Source: Alphaproteobacteria bacterium (GTDB taxonomy: Bacteria > Pseudomonadota > Alphaproteobacteria > Thalassobaculales > Thalassobaculaceae). Taken from it: a stretch of 64,000 nt of DNA. This document shows positions 21,755 through 30,964 of the stretch, piece by piece. The notes beneath the pieces are model-generated. The model saw only the letters and a program-made list of their open reading frames with translations, ran no database searches and had not been told where the DNA came from. Numbering within the stretch: position 1 is the first letter of the stretch; every line of letters begins with the position of its first letter. The stretch covers positions 248,001-312,000 of the forward strand of contig JANSYS010000001.1 of the NCBI GenBank assembly GCA_024742275.1, in the 5' to 3' direction. A program made the translations under genes and the position numbers.

Positions 21755-22981
21755 TTAGTTCGCCGCTCCCGCATGCGCAATGGAGAGGCCGCCGCCCGCC
21801 TCGATCACGGAAACAATGTCCGCCGCCACTCGGCGCCCCTTCGCATCGGCCGCGTAGACCGCGTCCAAGTCCCCGATCGGTTCCGTCGGACAGCGCTGAA
21901 GGGTCTCGGCGACCACTGCGGCGATCTGCGTGAAACCAATGCGGCCGGCGACGAACGCTTCGACCGCGGCCTCGTTGGCGCCGTTCAGAACCGGCGCGGC
22001 ATCTCCGCCGACGCGCAGGGCCTCTCGTGCCAGTTCCAGACTCGGAAACCGGAGCCTATCCGGAGCGGAAAACTCCAAACCACCGATCGCCGCAAGGTCC
22101 AGGCGCTCGACCGGGGTCGTCATGCGCCGCGGCCAGGCCAGGCAGTAGGCGATCGGCGTCCGCATGTCCGGCGACCCGAGTTGGGCAAGCACCGAACCGT
22201 CGATATAGGACACCAGACTGTGAACCACCGATTGCGGGTGGACGAGCACGTCGATCCGGTCTTCCGGAAGCGCGAACAGATGGTGCGCCTCGATCAGTTC
22301 CAGCCCCTTGTTCATCATGGTGGCGCTGTCGATGGAGATCTTCACGCCCATGGACCAGTTCGGATGCGCCACTGCCTCGGCCGGCGTCTTCCGCGCCATC
22401 TCATCGATGGACAGGGTCCGGAACGGGCCGCCGGACGCGGTCAGGATGATCTTATCGATGCCCTCGCGCCGGGCGTCGTCGAAAACCTGATAGATCGCGT
22501 TGTGCTCGCTGTCGACCGGGAGGATTCGGCAACCGGCCCGCTCGGCCTCCTCGGTGAACAGATGCCCCGCGCAGACCAATGCCTCCTTGTTCGCAAGCGC
22601 CACGATGCCGCCCCGGCGAACGGCTTCCAGCGTCGGCGCGAGACCAGCAGCCCCGACGATGGCGCCCATGGTCCAATCGGCCGGACGCCGTGCCGCCTCC
22701 AGCACGGCCTCGCGGCCTGCCGCGGCTTCGATGCCTGTTCCGGCGAGCGCGTCGCGCAGCTCGGGCCACGCCGCCTCGTCGGCGACCGCCGCGAAAGCGG
22801 CGCCCAGGTCACGGGCCTGCCTCGCCAGCAAGGCTGCATTCGAACCGCCGGCCAACGCCTCGACAGAGAAGCGGTCCGGCTCCCGAGCGATCAGATCCAC
22901 CGTGTTGGTCCCTACGGAACCGGTCGCGCCCAGGACCGTCACCCGGCGTACATCCTGGGAGGACGACACGCCGTCTACCAT
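21755..22981 (-). CDS. dxr: 1-deoxy-D-xylulose 5-phosphate reductoisomerase
   Basis: A 408-residue DXR that converts DXP to MEP with NADPH, the committed step of the non-mevalonate isoprenoid pathway. The NADPH site VTVLGATGSVGTNTVDLI, LANKEALVCAG, the metal site PVDSEHNAIYQVF and ILTASGGPFR are intact, followed by WSMGVKISIDSATMMNKGLE. The ATG at 22981 is preferred to a GTG at 23008 because it has AGGAGCG upstream and overlaps cdsA only slightly. Its product pathway feeds undecaprenyl-PP made by the neighbouring uppS. Confidence 0.96.
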   Translation of the reverse strand: MVDGVSSSQDVRRVTVLGATGSVGTNTVDLIAREPDRFSVEALAGGSNAALLARQARDLGAAFAAVADEAAWPELRDALAGTGIEAAAGREAVLEAARRPADWTMGAIVGAAGLAPTLEAVRRGGIVALANKEALVCAGHLFTEEAERAGCRILPVDSEHNAIYQVFDDARREGIDKIILTASGGPFRTLSIDEMARKTPAEAVAHPNWSMGVKISIDSATMMNKGLELIEAHHLFALPEDRIDVLVHPQSVVHSLVSYIDGSVLAQLGSPDMRTPIAYCLAWPRRMTTPVERLDLAAIGGLEFSAPDRLRFPSLELAREALRVGGDAAPVLNGANEAAVEAFVAGRIGFTQIAAVVAETLQRCPTEPIGDLDAVYAADAKGRRVAADIVSVIEAGGGLSIAHAGAAN

Positions 22982-23832
22982 TGCAGAACGCTCCTGCCGC
23001 TCACCCACATGGCGAGCGCAACGACCGGCAGCACCGTCATCTGGCCGTCGACACGGTCCAGAATGCCGCCATGGCCAGGAATCAGACTTCCGGAGTCCTT
23101 GACCTTGAAGTGGCGCTTGACCGCCGACTCCAGCAGATCTCCCACCTGGGCGATGACGGCGATCGCCACCGCCAGGGGGACCAGGGCGGCCCCCCGCGCG
23201 TCCTCATGGATCAGCGTGAACAGACCGGCCACGAGCATCGAGCCGGCCATGCCTCCGCCCAGCCCCGACCAGGTCTTGGACGGGCTGACCTTCGGCATGA
23301 GCTTCGGCCCGCCGATGGTACGCCCGGCGGCATAGGCCCCGATATCCGTCGCGACGACGCTCGCGATGACGTACAGAACCGTCAGCAGGCCGAAATCGTT
23401 GTACGACCGCATCCAGACCAGCGCGAGCGCCGGAAACACCGTGCCGACCACGGCCACACCGACCCAAAGTGGACCAACGACCCGGAGCTGGCGGGCGATC
23501 AGCACTGAGACCGGCACGACGAGCGCCGCGCATGCCACCCCGGCCGGCACATCGACGAAGATGGCGACGGAGAACGACACGAAAAGGGCAGCGAGCAGCA
23601 CGACCCTGGTCCGATGACGGTCGGACGGCGCTGAAACAAGTGCGCCCCACTCCCAGGCCATGACCCCGGCGATCGCCAGAATTGCGATATCGAAAGCGAT
23701 CCCGCCGATCCCGATCAGCAAACCGGCTGCTGGCACGAGAACGAGCGAGGAAAGAATGCGCTTTCGCAGGTCGCCAGACTTTGGCGCAGCGGCCGGCGCA
23801 TCCGGACGACCGTCTGTGCTGCCCTCCGACAC
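22975..23832 (-). CDS. cdsA: phosphatidate cytidylyltransferase
   Basis: A 285-residue integral membrane enzyme that makes CDP-diacylglycerol from phosphatidic acid and CTP. About seven hydrophobic segments are visible. The C-terminal CDS signature appears as KVSPSKTWSGLGGGMAGS followed by a downstream DRVDGQM segment. It is 12 bases after uppS and overlaps the chosen dxr start by seven bases, so it is in the same operon. Confidence 0.95.
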   Translation of the reverse strand: MSEGSTDGRPDAPAAAPKSGDLRKRILSSLVLVPAAGLLIGIGGIAFDIAILAIAGVMAWEWGALVSAPSDRHRTRVVLLAALFVSFSVAIFVDVPAGVACAALVVPVSVLIARQLRVVGPLWVGVAVVGTVFPALALVWMRSYNDFGLLTVLYVIASVVATDIGAYAAGRTIGGPKLMPKVSPSKTWSGLGGGMAGSMLVAGLFTLIHEDARGAALVPLAVAIAVIAQVGDLLESAVKRHFKVKDSGSLIPGHGGILDRVDGQMTVLPVVALAMWVSGRSVLQW

Positions 23833-23844
23833 GCCGCCGCCTCT

Positions 23845-24585
23845 CTAGCCGGTCGCCCGGCCGTAGCGCCGGTCGCGACGGGAGAACTCCTCCATCGCCG
23901 CAACCAGATGCGCCCGGTCGAAATCTGGCCACTGGACATCCGTGAAAACGAGCTCGGCATAGGCGATCTGCCAGAGCAGAAAATTGGATATCCGCTGTTC
24001 CCCGCTGGTCCGGATCAGCAGATCCGGGTCCGGCAGCCCATCGGTCTCCAAATGAGCCTGCACGGTTTCCTCATCGATCGCCGACGGGCACAGAGTTCCC
24101 GCAGCAACCGCCTCGGCGATGCGACGAACGGCGTTCGTGATCTCGTCGCGGGCTCCATAACTCAGCGCGATTGTCAAATTCAGGCCGGTATTCGACCCGG
24201 TCAGGCGCTCAGCATTGTCGATCAGCGCGACGATATCCGCCGACAGCCGCGCCCTGTCGCCCAACATGCGGATGCGGACATTGTTGCGATGAAGCTCCGC
24301 CACCTCGCGTCGAAGATAGACGCGCAGGATGTTCATGAGCTCCGATACCTCTTCCTGCGGCCGCGTCCAGTTCTCGGAGGAGAAGCCGAACAGCGTCAGG
24401 TGGGTGATGCCCAGATCCGGCGCGCAATTCACGACGCGGCGAACCGCTTTCACACCCTCGCGGTGACCGAATGTCCGCGGCATGCTCCGGGCGCGGGCCC
24501 AACGTCCATTGCCGTCCATGATAATGGCGACGTGGAAGTCTGCGGCCGCCTCGCCGGCGCCGGTGGAGGGAGCGGCGTCCACCAT
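23845..24585 (-). CDS. uppS: isoprenyl transferase (undecaprenyl diphosphate synthase)
   Basis: A 246-residue cis-prenyltransferase that extends farnesyl diphosphate with isopentenyl units to make the C55 lipid carrier for peptidoglycan and LPS. It has HVAIIMDGNGRWARAR with the catalytic Asp (about residues 18-33), the GHREGVKAVRRVV helix, LFGFSSENWTRP, and the RTSGEQRISNFLLWQIAYAE block. One base separates it from frr, so translation is probably coupled. Confidence 0.96.
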   Translation of the reverse strand: MVDAAPSTGAGEAAADFHVAIIMDGNGRWARARSMPRTFGHREGVKAVRRVVNCAPDLGITHLTLFGFSSENWTRPQEEVSELMNILRVYLRREVAELHRNNVRIRMLGDRARLSADIVALIDNAERLTGSNTGLNLTIALSYGARDEITNAVRRIAEAVAAGTLCPSAIDEETVQAHLETDGLPDPDLLIRTSGEQRISNFLLWQIAYAELVFTDVQWPDFDRAHLVAAMEEFSRRDRRYGRATG

Positions 24586-24586
24586 G

Positions 24587-25144
24587 TCAGACCTGCATGA
24601 TATCCTGTTCCTTGGCCTCCAGCGCCTCGTCGATTGCCTTCACATGGGCGTCCGTGAGGTCCTGGATTTCCTGTTCGTACAGGTGGCGGTCGTCTTGGCT
24701 CAATTCGCCGTCTTTCTCGAGCTTCTTCAGCAAGTCCATGCCGTCGCGGCGGACATTGCGGACAGCGACACGGGCGCTCTCGGCGTATTTCGAAGCGACG
24801 CGCACCAGCTCGCGGCGTCGATCCTCGGAGAGATCCGGAAGCGGAATGCGGATCAGTTGACCGTCCGATTGCGGATTCAGACCGAGGTCGCTCTCGCGAA
24901 TCGCTTTCTCCACCGCCTTCGCCATCGACCGGTCCCAGACCTGCACCGACAGCATCCGAGGCTCCGGAACGCTGACCGTGCCGAGCTGGTTGATCGGCAT
25001 CTTCGCACCATAGGCGTCGACATTGATCGGATCGAGGAGGCTTACGGAGGCCCGGCCGGTCCGCAGACCGCCGAACTCGCTCTTCAGGGCGGCGACGGCT
25101 CCGTCCATGCGGCGTTCGATATCATCGAGGTCAGGCTCCGCCAT
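24587..25144 (-). CDS. frr: ribosome recycling factor
   Basis: A 185-residue RRF, which splits post-termination ribosomes together with EF-G. The full-length family pattern is present: [55 protein letters not shown], and the C-terminal helix with [20 protein letters not shown]. The ATG at 25144 matches the family start; a longer upstream extension lacks family similarity. It is eight bases downstream of pyrH. Confidence 0.97.
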   Translation of the reverse strand: MAEPDLDDIERRMDGAVAALKSEFGGLRTGRASVSLLDPINVDAYGAKMPINQLGTVSVPEPRMLSVQVWDRSMAKAVEKAIRESDLGLNPQSDGQLIRIPLPDLSEDRRRELVRVASKYAESARVAVRNVRRDGMDLLKKLEKDGELSQDDRHLYEQEIQDLTDAHVKAIDEALEAKEQDIMQV

Positions 25145-25151
25145 TGTCTTT

Positions 25152-25913
25152 CTACTCCGTGATGATCGTATACCGGCCCTTGGCGTGGACCACGTCGGCG
25201 AACGCCCCGTTATTGTGGATGGAAAACACCAGGATCGGAATCTCGTTCTCGCGGGCAAGCGAGATCGCGGACGCATCCATCACCTTCAGGTCGCGCGTCA
25301 GCACGTCCATATAGCTCAGCCGCTCGTAGCGGTTCGCTGTCGGAACCTTCATCGGATCGGCGTCGTAAACGCCGTCGACCTTGGTTGCCTTCAAGAGGGC
25401 GTCGCAGCCCATCTCCGAGGCTCGAAGCGCGGCGGCGGTATCCGTCGTGAAGAACGGATTGCCGGTCCCCGCGGCGAAGATCACCACCCGTCCCTTCTCC
25501 ATGTGACGCATCGCACGGCGCCGAATGTAGGGCTCGCAGACCGCGGCAATCGGCAGGGCCGACAGGACCCGGGTCTGAATATGGCGGCGCTCAAGTGCGC
25601 TTTGCATGGCCAGCGAGTTCATGACCGTGGCCAACATGCCCATGTAGTCGCCGGTCGCCCGTTCCATGCCAGCGGCAGCGGCCGAAATCCCGCGGAAGAT
25701 ATTGCCTCCGCCGATAACGAGGCAAACTTCCGTCCCGGCTTTGGACACCGACTCGATCTCGCCGGCGACCCGGTCGACCATTTCAGGGTCGATACCGTAG
25801 GAGAGGCCCCCCATGAGGGCCTCTCCAGAGATTTTCAGCAGGACGCGTTTGTACACGGGACCCTCGCCGCCGGCCTTGCCGCCCGCTGTGTTCCCGCTGC
25901 CGTCCACCGCCAT
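25152..25913 (-). CDS. pyrH: uridylate kinase
   Basis: A 253-residue UMP kinase of the amino-acid-kinase fold, which makes UDP from UMP. Key blocks are [15 protein letters not shown], the glycine-rich [34 protein letters not shown] and [14 protein letters not shown]. Residues 1-20 are a Gly-rich polar extension. It lies in the conserved rpsB-tsf-pyrH-frr order, 30 bases after tsf. Confidence 0.97.
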   Translation of the reverse strand: MAVDGSGNTAGGKAGGEGPVYKRVLLKISGEALMGGLSYGIDPEMVDRVAGEIESVSKAGTEVCLVIGGGNIFRGISAAAAGMERATGDYMGMLATVMNSLAMQSALERRHIQTRVLSALPIAAVCEPYIRRRAMRHMEKGRVVIFAAGTGNPFFTTDTAAALRASEMGCDALLKATKVDGVYDADPMKVPTANRYERLSYMDVLTRDLKVMDASAISLARENEIPILVFSIHNNGAFADVVHAKGRYTIITE

Positions 25914-25943
25914 GCGTCTCTCCTCGCCGCTATGGCGTCTCGG

Positions 25944-26867
25944 TTAGCTGGCGAGCGTCGCCGCGACCTCGGCCGCGAAATCGCTCTCCTCGCGCTCGAT
26001 CCCCTCGCCGAGCTGCACGCGGCAGAAACCGGCCAGCTTGACCGGTGCGCCCAGATCCTTGCCTGCGTTCTCGACCACCTTGGCGATACGGGTCTCGCCG
26101 TCAACCACGAAGGTCTGCTCCAGAAGAACGACCTCCTGGTAGAATTTGCGCAGTCGGCCTTCGACCATCTTCTCGATGATCTCTTCCGGCTTGCCGCTGT
26201 CGCGCGCCTGCTCGACCAGCACCGACCGCTCACGCTCGATGGCGGCCGGGTCGAGATCGTCGGTCGACAGGCTCTGCGGCGCGGCGGCGGCGACGTGCAT
26301 CGCAATCTGCTTGCCGAGTTCGGTGAGCTTGTCCTTATCGCCGGTCGACTCGATCGCCACCAGCACGCCGATCTTGCCGAGACCCGGCTTCACCGCGTTG
26401 TGGACATACGGCACGACGACACCGTCACCGACCGACAGCACCCGCGCGCGGCGCAGGGACATGTTCTCGCCGATGGTGGCGATGTTGTGCGTCAGCTGCT
26501 CCTCGACCGTGCGGCCCGTCTCCGGATACGCAACACCCTTCAGAGCCTCGATGTCCTCGCCGGTGGCGAGCGCCAGCGTGGTCACGGTCGCGACGAAGTC
26601 CTGGAACGTGTCGTTCCGGGCGACGAAGTCTGTCTCGGAGTTGACCTCCATCACCGCGCCCTTGGTGCCGTCGACGGCGGTGCCGACAAGGCCCTCAGCC
26701 GCCACACGGCCGGACTTCTTCGCCGCCGCGGCCAGACCCTTCGTGCGCAACCAATCGACGGCCGCGTCCAGATCACCGCCGGTTTCGGTCAGAGCCTTCT
26801 TGCAGTCCATCATGCCTGCGCCGGACTTCTCGCGCAGTTCCTTTACCAGAGCAGCCGTGACAGCCAT
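25944..26867 (-). CDS. tsf: translation elongation factor Ts
   Basis: A 307-residue EF-Ts, the nucleotide exchange factor for EF-Tu. The N-terminal UBA-like domain has [19 protein letters not shown], followed by the core with [17 protein letters not shown] (TDFV motif contacting EF-Tu) and the C-terminal [22 protein letters not shown]. The gap to rpsB is 90 bases and contains a GC-rich hairpin. Confidence 0.98.
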   Translation of the reverse strand: MAVTAALVKELREKSGAGMMDCKKALTETGGDLDAAVDWLRTKGLAAAAKKSGRVAAEGLVGTAVDGTKGAVMEVNSETDFVARNDTFQDFVATVTTLALATGEDIEALKGVAYPETGRTVEEQLTHNIATIGENMSLRRARVLSVGDGVVVPYVHNAVKPGLGKIGVLVAIESTGDKDKLTELGKQIAMHVAAAAPQSLSTDDLDPAAIERERSVLVEQARDSGKPEEIIEKMVEGRLRKFYQEVVLLEQTFVVDGETRIAKVVENAGKDLGAPVKLAGFCRVQLGEGIEREESDFAAEVAATLAS

Positions 26868-26897
26868 GGTTCGATCCTCGTCGCTGGTATGGTTCCA

Positions 26898-26921
26898 TGG
26901 CGGCGACCTCTTGGCCGCCGC
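26898..26921 (-). promoter_or_regulatory. GC-rich hairpin between rpsB and tsf
   Basis: On the transcribed (minus) strand this segment folds with a seven-base GC stem (GGCGGCG against CGCCGCC), one mismatch, two further pairs and a four-base loop. No T-run follows in the direction of transcription, so it is not an ordinary terminator. In E. coli the rpsB-tsf gap carries an attenuating hairpin; similar partial attenuation or RNA processing is possible here. Confidence 0.4.
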
Positions 26922-26957
26922 CTCGACTATGCCGTAAGATGCTCGATCCTTCTTGGA

Positions 26958-27755
26958 TCAGGCGCCGGCCTGCTCTTCCACCGGTGCGGCGGCCTCGGCC
27001 TCGGCGGCAAGCGCCGGCTCGACCGGAGCCTCGACGCTCTCGCCAACATCGCCGCCGGACGCCATCGCCTCGGCCTGGATCCCGCCGATGACGGCATTGC
27101 CGAGCAACTCCGTGTACAGCGCGATCGCCCGCATGGCGTCGTCGTTGCCCGGGATCGGATAGGTAACGCCATCCGGATCGCAGTTGCTGTCCAGGATCGC
27201 GACGACCGGAATGCCAAGCGTGTTGGCTTCCTGAATGGCCAGAGCTTCCTTGTTCGTGTCGATGACGATCATGATGTCCGGCAGACCGCCCATCTCCTTG
27301 ATGCCGCCAAGAGCGCGCTCAAGCTTGTCGCGCTCGCGGGTCAGGCCCAAGGTTTCCTTCTTGGTCAGGCCGCCGACGCCGCCCTCGAGACGCTCCTCGA
27401 GGTCGCGCAGGCGCTTGATCGAATTGGAAATCGTCTTCCAGTTGGTCAGCATCCCGCCGAGCCAGCGGTGGTTGACGTAGTACTGGCCGGACTTCTTCGC
27501 CGCTTCGGCGATCATGTCGGCCGCCTGGCGCTTGGTGCCGACGAACAGCACGCGGCCGTTATTGGCGACGACGTCGCGCACGGCCTCGAGGGCACGGTGC
27601 AGCAGCGGAACGCTCTGGCGCAGATCCAGAATATGGACGTTATTGCGCACACCGAAGATGTACGGCTCCATCTTCGGGTTCCAGCGACGGGTGTGGTGGC
27701 CGAAATGGACACCAGCCTCGAGAAGCTGGCGCATGGTAAAGCTAGGGACGGTCAT
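26958..27755 (-). CDS. rpsB: 30S ribosomal protein S2
   Basis: A 265-residue S2. Family features include [60 protein letters not shown], and [16 protein letters not shown] followed by [13 protein letters not shown]. The last 30 residues form an Ala/Glu-rich tail. The ATG at 27755 has AGGAAAGAC directly upstream. It is the first gene of the long minus-strand block and diverges from a small secreted-protein gene. Confidence 0.98.
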   Translation of the reverse strand: MTVPSFTMRQLLEAGVHFGHHTRRWNPKMEPYIFGVRNNVHILDLRQSVPLLHRALEAVRDVVANNGRVLFVGTKRQAADMIAEAAKKSGQYYVNHRWLGGMLTNWKTISNSIKRLRDLEERLEGGVGGLTKKETLGLTRERDKLERALGGIKEMGGLPDIMIVIDTNKEALAIQEANTLGIPVVAILDSNCDPDGVTYPIPGNDDAMRAIALYTELLGNAVIGGIQAEAMASGGDVGESVEAPVEPALAAEAEAAAPVEEQAGA

Positions 27756-27915
27756 GTCTTTCCTCGGATTTTCCGGTTCAACCTCCACGAGCGATAGCCG
27801 AGACACCGTCTCGACACCGGAGCGGCCCCGTCGATCCGGCGGAAACCGGGGTCGGGGGAACGCGTGCTCGTGTGCGGATTTAAGCGGGCGCCTATCTACA
27901 GGCTACAGCCCGATA

Positions 27916-28299
27916 TTGCAAGGCTGCAGAGCGGTCTTCGCCCTGCTGCTCACCATATCCTGGACCGTCGGCCCAGCGGCCTCGTCCGCATCGGCAGATG
28001 CAGTGGCCTCGCAACTCGGCAACCGGATCGCCGAATATCTATGCTTCCCGCCAAGCGCCGAACGGTTGGCGATCCATCCGGCGGAGCATGATCGGCTTCT
28101 TTCGGCACCGCCGGTCTTCGGTTCCTATCGCGACATCCAGGGCAGCGAAGCGCGAGCCTGGTTTGAAATCATGCCAGACGGAAGCGCGCGGTGCCGCGTG
28201 CCGGCGAACTCGGCGATGACGCTCTACTTCTGCGGTTTCGTCTCGGTCGAGGATGGCTATATCGTTCGCGATCAGATGATTTTGTGCCAATTGCCGTAG
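27916..28299 (+). CDS. small secreted hypothetical protein
   Basis: A 127-residue protein with a plausible signal peptide (about residues 1-27: CRAVFALLLTISWTVGPAA then SSASA) and a mature part of about 100 residues with four cysteines (YLCFPP, RCRVP, YFCGF, ILCQLP), suggesting two disulfides in the periplasm. I do not recognise a family. No ATG or GTG lies at a sensible position in this frame; the TTG at 27916 is the best start and remains uncertain. The gene diverges from rpsB, with about 160 bases between the starts. Confidence 0.55.
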   Translation: MQGCRAVFALLLTISWTVGPAASSASADAVASQLGNRIAEYLCFPPSAERLAIHPAEHDRLLSAPPVFGSYRDIQGSEARAWFEIMPDGSARCRVPANSAMTLYFCGFVSVEDGYIVRDQMILCQLP

Positions 28300-28393
28300 A
28301 GGCTCCGAACCGATACGGTCGTGATCGTTTCGGAATGTGGAGATCGGCGCCATCGCAGTCTGTTCCATCTCGCGTGCCCTCAGGGCCGACGCC

Positions 28394-28834
28394 ATGTCCT
28401 CTCCCCGAATCCGCCGTGCCTACACGTACTGGAGTGAGAAACAGCGGGGCGCGGCCCTGCCCGCGCGGGCGGACATCGACCCGTCCGACATTCCGACGGT
28501 ACTGCCGCACATGACTCTTGTGGAGCGCGACGCCGATACCGGCCGCATGCGGTATCGTCTGTTCGGTTCGGCGCTGGTTGACCTGATAGGCCGCGATCCA
28601 ACCGGTCAATACCTCGACGAGGTCTATCCCGATTTCAACGGAAGTCCGAGCAAGATCTATCGGGAGCAGGTGTTCGATATGGGCAAACCAAGCCACCGGA
28701 TCGGCCGCCCCACCCTCAGATTCGCGAAGGACTTCTACAGCGTCGAGCGGCTCTATCTGCCGCTTGCCGAGGATGGTAGAAACGTGGACATGGTGATCGG
28801 CGTCCTGGTGTTCAGCCTCGATACCCTGGACTGA
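28394..28834 (+). CDS. PAS_5 domain protein
   Basis: A 146-residue single-domain protein resembling the PAS_5 family (PF07310, formerly DUF1488-type alphaproteobacterial PAS). The typical N-terminal pattern is a YTYWSEKQRG segment, then PARADIDPSDIPTVLPHMTL, followed by RYRLFGSALVDLIGRDPTG and a late SVERLYLPLAEDG strand. No output domain is present, so it may act as a stand-alone ligand or protein-binding sensor. The ATG at 28394 is chosen; a GTG at 28337 would add 19 residues. It converges on the M81 peptidase gene with ten bases between stops. Confidence 0.82.
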   Translation: MSSPRIRRAYTYWSEKQRGAALPARADIDPSDIPTVLPHMTLVERDADTGRMRYRLFGSALVDLIGRDPTGQYLDEVYPDFNGSPSKIYREQVFDMGKPSHRIGRPTLRFAKDFYSVERLYLPLAEDGRNVDMVIGVLVFSLDTLD

Positions 28835-28844
28835 TCCCAACCTT

Positions 28845-30374
28845 TCAGTCGGGCGCCGACCACGTCGTCTCAGGATCGAGCGGAAAAACAGGGCGCGGCA
28901 GGCCCTTCCAGTCGAAATTCGCCAGATTGGGCGAGGTCAGCCCCGGAACGTCCACCTCGATCGTCCGTGCCGGTGGGAAGAGATGCTGGAACCCGGCGCG
29001 AAAATGGCCGCGAGACTTGACGACGATCGACCGGGCGCCGACGACATCCAGGCCGAGTTCCTCGATAAAGTCGGTCGACAGACACTGCTGCCGCTTGGTG
29101 ATGACGATCAGAGTGATCCCATCCAGCGCCAGTATCGCGGTATCCCCCAGACTCACGCTCTTGCTTTCCACCATGCCGTGGCGACCGACGAACTCGCCGT
29201 CGTGCAGCCTGACGACCCTGGCGTCCCATTCCAGCGGCTCGGAGTACCGTGCCGTTTCCTCGGTATTCATGCGGGCCCGGAAGTGTCCACCCTCACCGGC
29301 CTCCTGTGCCTGCTTCACCAGGGCCGGATCGTAGAACACCGCAAAGACCGCGCCGTGGACTCCGGCTTCGAGGAACGCTTTCAGGATGTATGTCGTGTTC
29401 CCGCGCCCGCCGCCGCCGGGATTGTCCGCCGGATCCGCGAACAAGAGCGAGGGCTGCATCTCGTCGGAGCCCACGGCCATGGCGCGGGCAACCGCGGCAT
29501 CCAGCGGCATCATGTTGGTCCGGTAGCGCTCATGATCGGCCCAACCGGCCTTCGCCAGTTCGATGGCCAGCGCCTTGGCGCGGGCGGGATCGTCGCGGGT
29601 GGTGACGATCACGGTCATGCCGTTCTTCGGCGTGTCGGCGAACGCGAATCCGGAAACGATGGAGATGTTCATCACCGTTTCATCCAACTTGCTCTGACCG
29701 AGGCGTATCAGGTCGCCATAAGGATGGCCCGCTGCCGTTAGCTGGGTGACCGACGGCGCGACCAGCGGCAGCCTGACCCGGTAGGCCGTGGGCTTGACGC
29801 CGGTGGCGAGCATCTCGTCCATGAGGACCGCCGCCTCCTGGCCACGCTCGAAGATGTCGACATGCGGGTTCTCGCGGTATCCGATCAGGATATCGGCACT
29901 GTCCATCATCACATCGGAGATGTTGCAGTGCAGGTCCAGAGTGGCGACCACCGCCACGTCCGGACCGACGCAGCGGCGAACGAGCGCGAAGACCTCGCCG
30001 TCGGGATCATGGGTATGGGTCGCCGTGGCACCACCATGTTCGGCGATATACACGCCGTCCAGATTTCCGGCCGCCTGGAGCCCGTCCTCGAACTCGGCCA
30101 GCAGTTCGTTGAAGAACGCCTCCTCCACCGGTCCGGCAGGCTGCGACGCGGCATGGGTGATCGGCACCGGTTTCCAACCGTCGCGGCCGTACTTTTCGTC
30201 CATCACCGCGTAGAAGCCGCGGATACCGTTGTAGAGCGGCGACGGATCCTTGCGCGCCAACTCGGTGATCTCCGCCCCCCGATAGTAGCCCCGCTGCTCG
30301 AAGTCCCAGCGGCTGCAGGGCGGCGCGAAGGCGTTGCTCTCCAGGGAGAAGCCGAGAATGGCGATGCGTTTCAT
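28845..30374 (-). CDS. M81 family metallopeptidase (MlrC-like)
   Basis: A 509-residue protein of the microcystinase C family. The N-terminal MlrC domain (about 1-300) starts MKRIAILGFSLESNAFAP and contains the likely metal-binding AEHGGATATHTHDPDGEV and ATLDLHCNIS segments. The C-terminal MlrC domain (about 310-490) has ADPADNPGGGGRGNTTYILK. MlrC cleaves linear microcystin peptides, but most homologues act on unknown peptides or amides. No signal peptide is seen. It diverges from the NUDIX gene. Confidence 0.9.
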   Translation of the reverse strand: MKRIAILGFSLESNAFAPPCSRWDFEQRGYYRGAEITELARKDPSPLYNGIRGFYAVMDEKYGRDGWKPVPITHAASQPAGPVEEAFFNELLAEFEDGLQAAGNLDGVYIAEHGGATATHTHDPDGEVFALVRRCVGPDVAVVATLDLHCNISDVMMDSADILIGYRENPHVDIFERGQEAAVLMDEMLATGVKPTAYRVRLPLVAPSVTQLTAAGHPYGDLIRLGQSKLDETVMNISIVSGFAFADTPKNGMTVIVTTRDDPARAKALAIELAKAGWADHERYRTNMMPLDAAVARAMAVGSDEMQPSLLFADPADNPGGGGRGNTTYILKAFLEAGVHGAVFAVFYDPALVKQAQEAGEGGHFRARMNTEETARYSEPLEWDARVVRLHDGEFVGRHGMVESKSVSLGDTAILALDGITLIVITKRQQCLSTDFIEELGLDVVGARSIVVKSRGHFRAGFQHLFPPARTIEVDVPGLTSPNLANFDWKGLPRPVFPLDPETTWSAPD

Positions 30375-30478
30375 GACGATCCCTCATGATGGTCCCGGAG
30401 GCTCGCTGTCCGACGTCCGCTCGGCGCCGAAGGCGGGTACACTCTGCTGATCCCTAATCGCGATCGGAGAATTCGGCG

Positions 30479-30958
30479 ATGCCAAACATCATTCACCGAA
30501 ACGCCGTCAGGGCAATCCTCCTAACTCCGGCGGCGGAGATTCTGTTGATGCGGATTCGCCTAGAGGACCGGCCACCGTTCTGGATCACGCCGGGAGGCGG
30601 GCGGGAAGGCGACGAGGATTCGCGCACGACGCTGGTGCGGGAACTGAGCGAAGAGGTCGGGTTGCAAACGATGGAGGTAGGCCCCCGGCTCTGGCTCCGG
30701 CGCCATACCTTCAGCGTTGGTCCGAAACGGTATTGCCAGACCGAGGAATTCTACGCGGTTCATGTCGATCGGTTCGACCCCGTCATCTCCGACGCCGTGG
30801 AGGCGCGGGTGCTGGACAGCTTCCGGTGGTGGGCCTTGACGGATCTTCGGACGCTGTCGGAAAGCGTCGCGCCGGCATCCCTGGTCGAGATCGTCGAGAC
30901 CTATCTGCGCGACGGCCCGCCGGCGGGGCCGCTGACCATTGAAGTCACCGAAGACTGA
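30479..30958 (+). CDS. NUDIX hydrolase
   Basis: A 159-residue NUDIX protein with a complete Nudix box (GGREGDE then SRTTLVRELSEEVGL, about residues 40-62), which binds Mg2+ and hydrolyses a nucleoside diphosphate linked to another group. A PFWITPGGG strand-turn precedes it and a TEEFYAVHVDRFD strand follows. Substrate not predictable. It diverges from the M81 gene and converges on dnaE with six bases between the ends. Confidence 0.93.
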   Translation: MPNIIHRNAVRAILLTPAAEILLMRIRLEDRPPFWITPGGGREGDEDSRTTLVRELSEEVGLQTMEVGPRLWLRRHTFSVGPKRYCQTEEFYAVHVDRFDPVISDAVEARVLDSFRWWALTDLRTLSESVAPASLVEIVETYLRDGPPAGPLTIEVTED

Positions 30959-30964
30959 CCGGGA

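Noticed and set aside
25023..27797. A 924-codon open frame on the plus strand opposite frr, pyrH, tsf and rpsB.
   Set aside because: It is the antisense of four certain genes, has Arg/His-rich low-credibility composition, and reflects high GC content removing stop codons.
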